From Halobacteriovorax marinus (lineage in GTDB: Bacteria > Bdellovibrionota > Bacteriovoracia > Bacteriovoracales > Bacteriovoracaceae), in assembly GCA_002163155.1 (NCBI GenBank), contig MAAO01000008.1, positions 267,354 to 331,353 on the forward strand: a stretch of 64,000 bases of DNA, written 5' to 3'. The translations under genes and the position numbers were made by a program. Shown here in pieces: positions 9,576-17,739 of the stretch (its first letter is position 1; every line of letters begins with the position of its first letter). The notes beneath the pieces were generated by a model that was given only the letters and a program-made list of their open reading frames with translations, was not told the DNA's origin and made no database searches.

Positions 9576-9723
9576 ATTATTTCTCCATTTAAATTTACAT
9601 ATTTATATACTTTCTGAGAAATGGGTCAATAGAATTTACTTTATTACATAATTAAGAAATGAAGTTAACTTACCGAATGTAGGAGAGACCTAAGATGAGT
9701 TTTACTTGTGTGAGGATAAATTG

Positions 9724-9755
9724 TAAAAAAAAAGCCCGCAGTTTCCTACGGGCCT
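9724..9755 (-). terminator. Rho-independent terminator of the 9771-12236 gene
   Basis: On the minus strand GCCCGTAG-GAAA-CTGCGGGC forms an eight-pair stem (one G-T) with a GAAA tetraloop, followed by a run of nine T. It lies 16-47 nt beyond the stop codon. Confidence 0.9.
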
Positions 9756-9770
9756 TAAGTATGTTTTTAA

Positions 9771-12236
9771 TTATTTGTTATCAACAAATGCTTTCCAATC
9801 AAACATAAGCTCATGACGTCTGATTTCTTGTCCAGTAACACTATAAGTTCCAGTCATCCCTCTACCTTTAAGAAGGTTGAATATTGTTTGAAACGTAAAT
9901 TGGTTTTCATTAAAGTGTTTACCAAATTTAGCGTAAGACTTAGTGATACAAAGTCTTCTGTTATCACCTGCACAAGACTTCATTTCTTTAAGGGCCTTAA
10001 CCATTTTAGAAATATGTTTCTTAGTAGCTTTTGCAAAGAAGTACTTACAAGTATCTAATCTATTTTCTACATTAGCTTCACAAATTCCATTTGCATCACC
10101 TTTCTTAAAGTAAGTTTCTACAAATAATTTACCTAGTTTTTGAAGAGCTTCTTCTTCTGTAGATATTTTATTAATCAAAACATCAGTAGCAGTTTGATCA
10201 AAGTTTAAGTTGAACATAACTTCTACATAACCCTTGTCTTTATCATCAGGAAGATCAACTTTTAGCTCTTGAGTAAGACCAGTCATTTTAATAAGAGCAT
10301 TTACTTTTCTCTCAATATGCTTAATCTTACCTTTTGTTTTTGTGTAAAGGTAAGAGAACATACCAACAGTTCCAGTTTTCTTTTCTTTATTTTTAGTCGT
10401 TACATAATCAATCGCAGCGAAAGTAACGGCAGTGTTTGAAAGCTTATTAAAAACTCTACTACCTTTATTCTTAACATACATTGAAGTTACAACATCATTT
10501 TCTGTTCCATCAACTAGGTAACTAGTTAACGACTTAGAAAAGACTTGTCCTTTTCCAGAAGAAAAATTCACAAAAGGAATTCCTGCTGTAAAAGTTCTCA
10601 TTTTAGCTTCAAGCTTAGTTTTTGAAACTTCAGTTTTTAAAACTTTTCTAATATCAGTTTCTGCTAATCTTTCTGCAGGAACAAAGTCACCAGCAAGAAA
10701 ACTATTCATAGCACTTAGCGCTTCTTCATCTTTAATATCAAAGAGAAAAGAATTTGAAACATTGTCAGATTTGATCTTATTTAATCCAACAGAAACAATT
10801 GAAAATCCTGTTGAGCGAGTTACTGATTTTAGAGCAGTGTTCTCTAAAGTAACCTTAGCAATGTTATCTGAAAGCTTCTCAACTGTTTGAGACCAAGTCC
10901 CTAGAGCTACGTGAGCGATACCCATGTGAAGTCCACTGAACCCAAGTCCAACAGTCGTCATGATACCACCGTTAACGTCGTATCTAAGCTTATCTCCAAC
11001 ACTCCAGCTATTAACTTCAGTTGCAGATTTTAGAGCCTTTCTTCCCTTGAATGCTTTGGCATCAATCTTATTATCTAAGAATCCTTCATAAGTCTTAGTT
11101 CTTCCAGCAATAGGAGCAATTCCAATTACCGGAGTTAAGTTACTTAAAGATCCATTATTAATATACTGAGCAGTCATTGCGACCCCAAGAGCACCAGTTA
11201 CTGTAGAAGACTTCTTCATATAGAATTTATCATTCCACTTTGAACTCATAAGCTCTGGAGCTTTTGTAGCGAAGTCTGCTCTTTTGAACATTGTTGTCTT
11301 GTTTGCATCTTTACCAGTTGAAATCGTAACAATCTTATTTGCTTTTAAGAAATCAATCATAATGATTGGAGCAAAATCAAATTCCCACTCTTTCTCTGCT
11401 TCAACAAAAGTTTCAGTACTTGTCTCAACTGTAGTTTCAACTTCAGTTTCATCAGTAGTTGAGCCTTCTGTAGTAACCTCTGTCTCAACTTGCTCGTCAA
11501 CAATGTAACCATCAAGATACTCTTCTTCTTCACAACCACCTTGGCATTCAGGATTATACTCAGGATGAGTTTCATTATAGAAATTGTGATCTTCAGAAAT
11601 CTGACTAGTCGTCGTAGTTGTTGTTGTAGTTGTACTAGTGTTTGATTCTACATTAGTTGTTGTAGTCGTTGTTGTTGTAGTCGTTGTATTTCCAGCAGTC
11701 GCTGCATCTGTTTCAACAGTAGTGCTAGAGATAGACGCGTTAGACGAACCGTTAGTACTAGAAGCGTCTGTAGAAGTTCCAAGAATTGCTCCTGCACAGC
11801 TATTTACACCGTCAAAACAAAGCTCTTCTTCAGCTCCTGCAAAATCAATTGCTTCTTCAAAAGTTAAATCAGTCGTATCAACATAATACTGAGCCCTCAT
11901 TTCAATCCACTCCGTATATGAGATTTCAGAGTTTGCAACATTTAGAACTGTTGTAGAGTTCGTAATAGTTGGAATATCATAAATTGTAGAAAAATTTTCA
12001 GTTGGAAGAGAGATCGCTTGATAAGTTCTAATGTAGTAGTCGCTATCATTAGTAGCACTTGGAATGAATGTAAAATACAATCCGTTAAAGAAAGGTACCA
12101 TGTCTCCAATATTTGTATTTTCAAAATTAACATAATCAGAAACAAGGTTTCTATTTCTTAGAGCTTGTGCTTCAAGGTCAGCTGCGTTCGTATTAATACA
12201 AACAAGTACCAAAAGCGCACTTAAAAGTGACTTCAT
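9771..12236 (-). CDS. Large secreted protein with a threonine-run linker, unknown function
   Basis: An 821-residue protein with a signal peptide ('MKSLLSALLVLVCINTNAAD'). Residues about 20-160 form an N-terminal domain with 'ELCFDGVNSCAG'. Residues about 165-215 are low-complexity Ser/Thr, including two runs of ten or more Thr. Next comes a short Cys pair ('PECQGGCEEEE') and an acidic Thr/Glu stretch. A large C-terminal region (about 290-821) has predicted beta-rich then helical parts and two late Cys clusters ('ANGICEANVENRLDTCKYFF', 'SCAGDNRRLCITKS'). I recognise no family. The Thr linker suggests a flexible tether between a surface-exposed head and a body domain. The gene is monocistronic, ending in a strong terminator. 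Confidence 0.75.
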   Translation of the reverse strand: MKSLLSALLVLVCINTNAADLEAQALRNRNLVSDYVNFENTNIGDMVPFFNGLYFTFIPSATNDSDYYIRTYQAISLPTENFSTIYDIPTITNSTTVLNVANSEISYTEWIEMRAQYYVDTTDLTFEEAIDFAGAEEELCFDGVNSCAGAILGTSTDASSTNGSSNASISSTTVETDAATAGNTTTTTTTTTTTNVESNTSTTTTTTTTTSQISEDHNFYNETHPEYNPECQGGCEEEEYLDGYIVDEQVETEVTTEGSTTDETEVETTVETSTETFVEAEKEWEFDFAPIIMIDFLKANKIVTISTGKDANKTTMFKRADFATKAPELMSSKWNDKFYMKKSSTVTGALGVAMTAQYINNGSLSNLTPVIGIAPIAGRTKTYEGFLDNKIDAKAFKGRKALKSATEVNSWSVGDKLRYDVNGGIMTTVGLGFSGLHMGIAHVALGTWSQTVEKLSDNIAKVTLENTALKSVTRSTGFSIVSVGLNKIKSDNVSNSFLFDIKDEEALSAMNSFLAGDFVPAERLAETDIRKVLKTEVSKTKLEAKMRTFTAGIPFVNFSSGKGQVFSKSLTSYLVDGTENDVVTSMYVKNKGSRVFNKLSNTAVTFAAIDYVTTKNKEKKTGTVGMFSYLYTKTKGKIKHIERKVNALIKMTGLTQELKVDLPDDKDKGYVEVMFNLNFDQTATDVLINKISTEEEALQKLGKLFVETYFKKGDANGICEANVENRLDTCKYFFAKATKKHISKMVKALKEMKSCAGDNRRLCITKSYAKFGKHFNENQFTFQTIFNLLKGRGMTGTYSVTGQEIRRHELMFDWKAFVDNK

Positions 12237-12467
12237 AGGATCTCCTAGGTAGTGGGTTTAAAACTTAATTTATGTTGGCGGGAAGTTAACTAAATCCATT
12301 CTCTTTGAAAAGATAAAAAACCGAGTCTTTTACTTGCCTTAAGGCAGTTTTATACGGATTGGAATATTTGTTAGTGAGGAAATTTTGAAAGCTACTTATA
12401 TCTCTTCATGACACAAGGAGTAAAGACAGGGACATTATCCAGAGAAGAACTCTCCTTCTAGTTACAC

Positions 12468-13130
12468 TTAATTTTCACCAAACATGATACTCATGCTCAG
12501 CAATACTGTTTCTTCTTTAATCCTACCATCTAAAGTATTATCAATAACACCAAACTGATAAGAGGAGTATCTTACAGACCTATATTCAGCGTTTAGCGTA
12601 ATAATTGGAATGAGAGTAACGCTTACCCCTAACCGTGTACCAATACCTACAAAAGCGACCTTATTATCCGTTCCTGTTTCAGTTAAAAGGGTCACTTCAT
12701 TCTGATCAGTTTCTGTGTGTGTTTGATTTAGTTCTACCGTTTTAAAACTGACCAACGCAGCTCCATAAACCCTGAAAGGTAAAATCGGAATATCCCAGCC
12801 TATGAAAGGCCCTAGGTCGAATGCTTGAAACTTCTTCTTACCTGTATTAGATCTATTCGCACTCCCTTTCATCCAGCTTAAATTAGCTCCAATATGAAGA
12901 CCAATACTTTGGATATAACCACCAATTCTAAGACCAGCATCCATAAATTTGAGATCTTCATCTTCACCACGGCCGGCAATCCCTGGATTAAGAGTATCGC
13001 CTGAACCATTATCAACTAAGATTCCATCTGAATCACCACTAGCGTAACCAAAGTAAGGCTCAAAGAAAAACCCCGCACTAGAAGAAAGTGAAAACACTAG
13101 TAGACTTAGGGCTAGAAAATATCGAAGCAT
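12468..13130 (-). CDS. Outer-membrane beta-barrel protein
   Basis: A 220-residue protein with a signal peptide cut after 'LSLSSSAG'. The mature chain opens 'FFFEPYFGYASGDSDG', as in small eight-stranded outer-membrane barrels of the OmpA/OmpW-like fold. Repeated amphipathic strands follow ('AGLRIGGYIQSIGLHIGANL', 'FRVYGAALVSFK', 'LGVSVTLIPIITLNAEYRS'), and the chain ends in a strand with 'LLSMSIMFGEN'. The terminal residue is not the usual aromatic, though a Phe lies four positions in. GGAGG precedes the ATG. A specific role such as transport or adhesion cannot be read from the sequence. Confidence 0.75.
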   Translation of the reverse strand: MLRYFLALSLLVFSLSSSAGFFFEPYFGYASGDSDGILVDNGSGDTLNPGIAGRGEDEDLKFMDAGLRIGGYIQSIGLHIGANLSWMKGSANRSNTGKKKFQAFDLGPFIGWDIPILPFRVYGAALVSFKTVELNQTHTETDQNEVTLLTETGTDNKVAFVGIGTRLGVSVTLIPIITLNAEYRSVRYSSYQFGVIDNTLDGRIKEETVLLSMSIMFGEN

Positions 13131-13385
13131 ATGACCTCCATAGTGATCTAGAGTATTGTTTCAAATTTAGCCAAATAATCAAAATGGATACTCTGAAGGC
13201 AATGATTTCCAAGTTTTCACACAAACTAAACTTATTTAGTCCACATTTGATTCATCCTGATGCTCTTTTCTCCCCTAAGCCCATGAAAACTATACTAAAG
13301 ATGTCTAGTTTTACTTTGAATGATATCGAATGTAGTTTAACCCAATAAAAAAGCATTTAAAGCATCAGTGGGAGTCATTTTGGGA

Positions 13386-14732
13386 ATGAATAAGCAAAGT
13401 CATCATATAGACCCAAGTCAACTATGGGAGATCCATGGCAAGTACTATGATCTAACTCCCTTTATAGCGAGGCATCCTGGTGGCAAGAGAATGCTACTCT
13501 TATCTAAAGGTATGGACTGTACTGAAGTTTTTGAGAGCACTCATATTTTTGATAATTTGCCGAAGAAGATGTTACCCAAATTCTTTGTTGCCGATAACCC
13601 AAACTACAAACCTACCTACTCTTGGGAACCCGATGGATTTTACAATACATTGAGAAAGAGAGTTCAAGTCTACTTAACAGAACAATCAAATCTATTAGAC
13701 GGTAAGAAGAAGTATAGTTTTGATACCCACCATGGAAGTGGATGGTTTCTTGTGAGATTAGTGCTGCTCTTCATTTTCTCTTGGGCAGCTACTTGGTTTG
13801 GAATAATTGAAGGTAACCTCTATATTTGTGCCATCTGGCCACTCATTGCCATGTCCTTTGGAGGTTATGGTCATGAAGCACTCCATGCTGGTTTATTTAA
13901 TTCTGTGTGGAAGAATCGCGCAGTGGCCTTCTTTAGTATGGACCTACTAGGACTCTCCTCTTACGTTTATTCTGTCGTTCATATTACAGGTCATCATGCT
14001 CATACTAATGTGGAAGAAGTTGATCCTGATATGGTGGCCTTCTATCCAAACATAAGAACTTTCCCATCTCAAAAAAGATACTTTCCCCATAGATTTCAGC
14101 AATACTACGCGTGGCCGATTTACTTCTGTTCACTCTTTTTTGCCAACATCATGGACATCATAACTTTTATTACCAAGAAGTGGATTAATATAAGAGTAGA
14201 ACGTCCCTACTTTTTAGAATTCGTTTTATTTTTCTTTTTTAAAACAGCTGCGATATCAATTCTCATAGTTTTACCATTCTTCTTGCATGATACTTCTAAG
14301 GCCTTAACTATTGTTCTACTGACAACAGGGGTAACAGGTTTTCTTATTAATTTAACTTTTGCCGTTAATCATAAGAATAATGAAGCGATTGATTACCTAA
14401 CTAATGACAAAAGAGGAAATGACTTAACCAAGTATGATTGGGGTGAATTTCAAATCCTTACCACTTGTAATTTTCAACATGGTCACTGGTTTACAGATAT
14501 GATATTCGCGGGTCTTACTCATCAAGTAGAACATCATCTTTTCCCTATGATTAGTTATCAACATCTTCCTAAGATATCTCTCATAGTGCAAGAGACCTGT
14601 AAGGATTTTGATATTAAATATAATCTCTACCCTACTTACTTTGCTGCCTGCAAAGCTCACTTTAAATACTTGAAGGATCTTGGAAGAGAGCCATCACTAG
14701 AAAATGTAGAGTCAGTTGCAAGTTCGTCATAA
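13386..14732 (+). CDS. Cytochrome b5-fusion front-end fatty acyl (or sphingoid) desaturase
   Basis: The ATG at 13386 is preferred to the track's GTG (13368), giving 448 residues. Residues about 1-75 are a cytochrome b5 domain with the haem motif HPGG (about 30-33) and a second His ligand in 'ESTHIF'. The desaturase domain carries the three di-iron histidine boxes: HEALH (about 163), HITGHH (about 199) and QVEHH (about 380). Gln in the third box marks front-end desaturases, which insert a double bond between an existing one and the carboxyl end. The same architecture occurs in delta-8 sphingolipid desaturases. Hydrophobic segments lie between the boxes as in the family. It would act at the inner membrane. 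Substrate is undetermined. It is a single gene facing the MBL lipoprotein gene. Confidence 0.9.
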   Translation: MNKQSHHIDPSQLWEIHGKYYDLTPFIARHPGGKRMLLLSKGMDCTEVFESTHIFDNLPKKMLPKFFVADNPNYKPTYSWEPDGFYNTLRKRVQVYLTEQSNLLDGKKKYSFDTHHGSGWFLVRLVLLFIFSWAATWFGIIEGNLYICAIWPLIAMSFGGYGHEALHAGLFNSVWKNRAVAFFSMDLLGLSSYVYSVVHITGHHAHTNVEEVDPDMVAFYPNIRTFPSQKRYFPHRFQQYYAWPIYFCSLFFANIMDIITFITKKWINIRVERPYFLEFVLFFFFKTAAISILIVLPFFLHDTSKALTIVLLTTGVTGFLINLTFAVNHKNNEAIDYLTNDKRGNDLTKYDWGEFQILTTCNFQHGHWFTDMIFAGLTHQVEHHLFPMISYQHLPKISLIVQETCKDFDIKYNLYPTYFAACKAHFKYLKDLGREPSLENVESVASSS

Positions 14733-14768
14733 CTATTTAGCCTTAAAACCTAGCAAACAACTCCCTAG

Positions 14769-14800
14769 GTAAGCACTAGAGTTTCAATTCTAGTGCTTAC
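14769..14800. terminator. Strong hairpin between convergent genes, candidate bidirectional terminator
   Basis: A perfect 12-bp stem, GTAAGCACTAGA / TCTAGTGCTTAC, with an 8-nt loop, between the desaturase stop (14732) and the MBL gene stop (14810). The flank on the plus side is AT-rich; there is no long T-run. Confidence 0.6.
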
Positions 14801-14809
14801 ATAAATTAA

Positions 14810-15658
14810 TTATTTAATATTCGCTTTGAGTGAGAGTTCAAGAATAATTGGAAGTTTATATGTTCCATAAATCTCTAACATTTTCTCCTTAGCAATAACG
14901 TAGTTTTGATTAGAAGTAAGATCTTTAAATTTCTGAACATATTTAATATTTTCCAGAATAAGATTTCTAGATCCACTCTCTCCATGCCCTGGTAAGACTT
15001 TTAAGACATCGAGTTTTTTTAACTCATATAAATTTAAGAGAACATGCTCTAATCTCTCTTCAAAGAGCCATACGTGAACATTTCCGTACACAGAATCTCC
15101 AGAGATCAATGTTTTTGAACTAGGAATATATAAGGCGGTATTATGTGCGCTCTCGCCTGCCCCTAAATCAACAACCTCAATAAGGTGTCCCTCTAGGTAA
15201 ATATCATCTCCATTAAGTTCAGTTGGCAAAGTATAAGTATCAGCAAGGTCATCTTTGTAAGTCGCTTTCCAGTAATCAATCTTTCCCTGAGCTGTTTCTC
15301 TTATAGTCTCAATGACTTCCATTTTTGCTTTAACTAAAGTTCCAGGAAAGGCCTTTAAAATTCTCTCTAGCCCTAAGTAATGATCAGGGTGCCCATGGGT
15401 GATATAAATCATTTGTAACTTTCTACCACTCTCCCTGACCATCTCTACAACTCTGTCTGCTTGGGACCTCGTAAATTGAGCATCTACCAAGATAGCTTCT
15501 TTTTCACCCATTATAAGGTGAGAGTTAACAGAGAAACCAGAAAGATTAGAAGTAAAACTCTTTATAGATAATTGAGAATGACTCTGAAAAGTAGCACAGG
15601 CCGTAAAACTAAGAATTGTAAAAAAAAGAATTGATACTGATAATTTTGATATTTTCAT
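14810..15658 (-). CDS. MBL-fold metallo-hydrolase lipoprotein
   Basis: A 282-residue protein with a lipoprotein signal peptide; the lipobox 'LSFTAC' puts the acylated Cys at residue 21. The metallo-beta-lactamase fold is shown by 'EAILVDAQFT', the metal motif HGHPDH (about 88-93), a further His in 'GESAHNTALY', the bridging Asp in 'LISGDSVYG', and the last His in 'LPGHGESG'. All expected di-zinc ligands are present, so it should be an active hydrolase anchored in the envelope and facing the periplasm. The substrate is not deducible; related proteins include beta-lactamase-like and lactonase-like hydrolases. TAAGGAG precedes the ATG. The next gene upstream on the same strand is an AraC regulator about 100 nt away, and it may or may not be co-transcribed. 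Confidence 0.85.
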   Translation of the reverse strand: MKISKLSVSILFFTILSFTACATFQSHSQLSIKSFTSNLSGFSVNSHLIMGEKEAILVDAQFTRSQADRVVEMVRESGRKLQMIYITHGHPDHYLGLERILKAFPGTLVKAKMEVIETIRETAQGKIDYWKATYKDDLADTYTLPTELNGDDIYLEGHLIEVVDLGAGESAHNTALYIPSSKTLISGDSVYGNVHVWLFEERLEHVLLNLYELKKLDVLKVLPGHGESGSRNLILENIKYVQKFKDLTSNQNYVIAKEKMLEIYGTYKLPIILELSLKANIK

Positions 15659-15755
15659 TTTAAACTCCTTACTGTTTAAGTTCTGGAGCTACAATAATTG
15701 AAAATGAAAATTCATGCCTGCCATTCTAGGCCTAAAAGTTGTCTAAAATGGACGT

Positions 15756-16535
15756 TTAAACCTCGCTAGGAAGTTTTCCTATAGTTTTCTTAAAGGCCTT
15801 GGTAAATTGAGATAGAGAGCTAAACCCTACTTCAAAGCAAGTCTCTGTCACATTCATGTGTTTAGATTTTAAGAGTTTATATGCACAGTCCATTCGCAAT
15901 TTATGATGGAGCTGCTTGGGATTAATACTAAAAGTTTGACTAAAAAGTCGATTTAAATTTCTACTGCTCATACCACTTGCGATCGACAGATCTTTAAGTT
16001 CAAGTTTGAGCTTAGTATTTTCTTTTATATAATCAAGAGCACTCTTTAGCCTTTCATCAGTAGTCTTGGCATAGAGGTGTTCAATATTGGAAATATCGTC
16101 ACCAATAGTTTCAATTAGATCAGAGGTAACATTGATAACAGTTGCGCTAAAGGCCTTATGGTAAGTTGTATCAGAGTGCAGAAGGAGATGAAGAAGAAGC
16201 TCTTTTAATAAAGTTGAGACATTTAACAAGGTGGCTTCATGTGTCTTCTTTGAAATTTTCTTCCAAAATGAATCTTGGATCAAGGCCACGATTCTCTCTC
16301 CGCTTCCTTTTTTTGAAGAATCAAATTCATGAGAACTATGGCTTGGAATATAAATCATTTTTGAGGGTCCAAATGAATACGTTTTACCATTTGTTCTAAC
16401 TTTAACCTGGCCTGAAATAGGAATAATCAAACGATGTATTCCTTCGCCTTCTTTCTTAAGGGTCTTACCAGGAAGGTTATGATGGACTACTTTTATTTCT
16501 GGAAATTGTTTAAATAAATCGATACCTTTTTTCAT
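15756..16535 (-). CDS. AraC-family transcriptional regulator with cupin sensor domain
   Basis: A 259-residue protein. Residues about 1-110 form a cupin-like ligand-binding domain ('HRLIIPISGQVKVRTNGKT', 'MIYIPSHSSHEFD'). Residues about 160-259 hold the two helix-turn-helix motifs of AraC ('LKDLSIASGMSSRNLNRLFS', 'VTETCFEVGFSSLSQFTKAF'). It is divergent from the DMT-family transporter gene with 148 bp between start codons, the usual arrangement for a regulator and its exporter target. It could also control the MBL lipoprotein gene downstream. Inducer unknown. Confidence 0.88.
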   Translation of the reverse strand: MKKGIDLFKQFPEIKVVHHNLPGKTLKKEGEGIHRLIIPISGQVKVRTNGKTYSFGPSKMIYIPSHSSHEFDSSKKGSGERIVALIQDSFWKKISKKTHEATLLNVSTLLKELLLHLLLHSDTTYHKAFSATVINVTSDLIETIGDDISNIEHLYAKTTDERLKSALDYIKENTKLKLELKDLSIASGMSSRNLNRLFSQTFSINPKQLHHKLRMDCAYKLLKSKHMNVTETCFEVGFSSLSQFTKAFKKTIGKLPSEV

Positions 16536-16683
16536 ATGAGTATTTTAAACTAAAAAGTATTTATTACAAATGAAATAAAAGTTCACACTGTAACAACAAA
16601 GACCCTTGATTATACCTCTAATGATTAGTCTGCTACAATCTGTAATAGTTAGAACCTAGCCACACTAACAAAGAGGAATAAAT

Positions 16684-17595
16684 TTGAACTACATACTATT
16701 TGGAGTACTCTCACTTTTCTGGGGAGGGTCTTTTGTGGCCATCAAATACCTCATTGAAGAGGTCCCCTCTTTTACCTCCGCTTTCTACAGAGTTTTCTTT
16801 TCAATTATATTCTTAGTTATTATCTATTTGAGAAAATTAAAAATTCGAAAGGGTTTCTGGGGTAAGGAGTTATTCTTCGCCAGTATTGCCGGAGTATGCT
16901 CAATCGGAATTCCATTTAGCTTACTATTTTGGGGAGAGAGATTTGTCTCTCCGAGCATTGCAGGAGTTTTGAATGGTACAGTCCCATTTTGGACCTTAAT
17001 CATCTCTCTACTCTTCTTTGGAGGTCTTAAAGACGTAACAATCAGAAAGTGCCTAGGTCTACTTACGGGTTTTTTTGGTATTGCACTAATCTTTGGGCCA
17101 AAACTAAAAATGACTGGAAATCAAAATGAAGTTTATGGTTTAATCGCTATAATTGGAATGGCCATTTTTTACTCTATTGGAATCAATCTTAATAAGAAAA
17201 TATTAAGTCATAATAAAATCATCATTAAACATATAAATACAATTGTTCAACAAGTAGCTTCACTTATTTACTTAGGAGTTATTGTTTTACTAACTGAAGG
17301 ACTTCCTAACCTCTCATTACTAGCATCTCCCCAAAACTATCTAAGTGTCATATACCTTTCACTTTTTTCTACCTGTATTGCATTCATTATTTTCTATCAC
17401 TTGATTTTGGAATTTGGACCAGTCAAGGCCTCTACAGTTACATTCTTTGTTCCCCCTATTGCACTAAGCTTAGATGCTGTCATATACGGTAGACAACTAT
17501 CCCTTTACGAAGCTCTTGGGGCTGCAATTATCATATTAAGTATGTTCATGCTTAAAGAAGTTCAGAAGAAAACGAATTCAAAAATAAAGAGATAA
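16684..17595 (+). CDS. EamA/DMT-family membrane transporter
   Basis: A 303-residue protein with about ten hydrophobic segments in two EamA-type halves. The first half opens 'ILFGVLSLFWGGSFVAIKYL' and contains 'AFYRVFFSIIFLVIIYLRKL'; the second includes 'GLIAIIGMAIFYSIGINLNK' and 'PPIALSLDAVIYGRQLSLYE'. Translation starts at TTG, with AAGAGGA eight nt upstream. Members of the drug/metabolite transporter superfamily usually export amino acids, metabolites or toxic compounds from the inner membrane. The substrate is unknown. It is transcribed divergently from the AraC regulator. Confidence 0.88.
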   Translation: MNYILFGVLSLFWGGSFVAIKYLIEEVPSFTSAFYRVFFSIIFLVIIYLRKLKIRKGFWGKELFFASIAGVCSIGIPFSLLFWGERFVSPSIAGVLNGTVPFWTLIISLLFFGGLKDVTIRKCLGLLTGFFGIALIFGPKLKMTGNQNEVYGLIAIIGMAIFYSIGINLNKKILSHNKIIIKHINTIVQQVASLIYLGVIVLLTEGLPNLSLLASPQNYLSVIYLSLFSTCIAFIIFYHLILEFGPVKASTVTFFVPPIALSLDAVIYGRQLSLYEALGAAIIILSMFMLKEVQKKTNSKIKR

Positions 17596-17739
17596 GAGCT
17601 CTGCTCCTCTTACCTGAGTAATAAAGTTCAATATATTCTTTAAAAAAGTCGGAGATATTAGTATTACCAGACTACCTTGTAGTGTTATTTTATGTATAAT
17701 TAAAGCTGTAAATAAATATCATACAAAAAGCGTTATCTT

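Noticed and set aside
9694-9830. Short plus-strand frame 'MSFTCVRINCKKK...' with AGGAGAG upstream.
   Set aside because: It runs through the terminator hairpin and the C-terminal codons of the real minus-strand gene.
11284-11886. Plus-strand frames at 11284 and 11638, the latter with long Val runs.
   Set aside because: Val runs are the complement of the Thr codons of the real gene.
13088-13348. An 86-codon plus-strand frame between the barrel protein and the desaturase.
   Set aside because: Overlaps the start of the barrel gene, lacks a ribosome binding site and reads as non-coding in composition.
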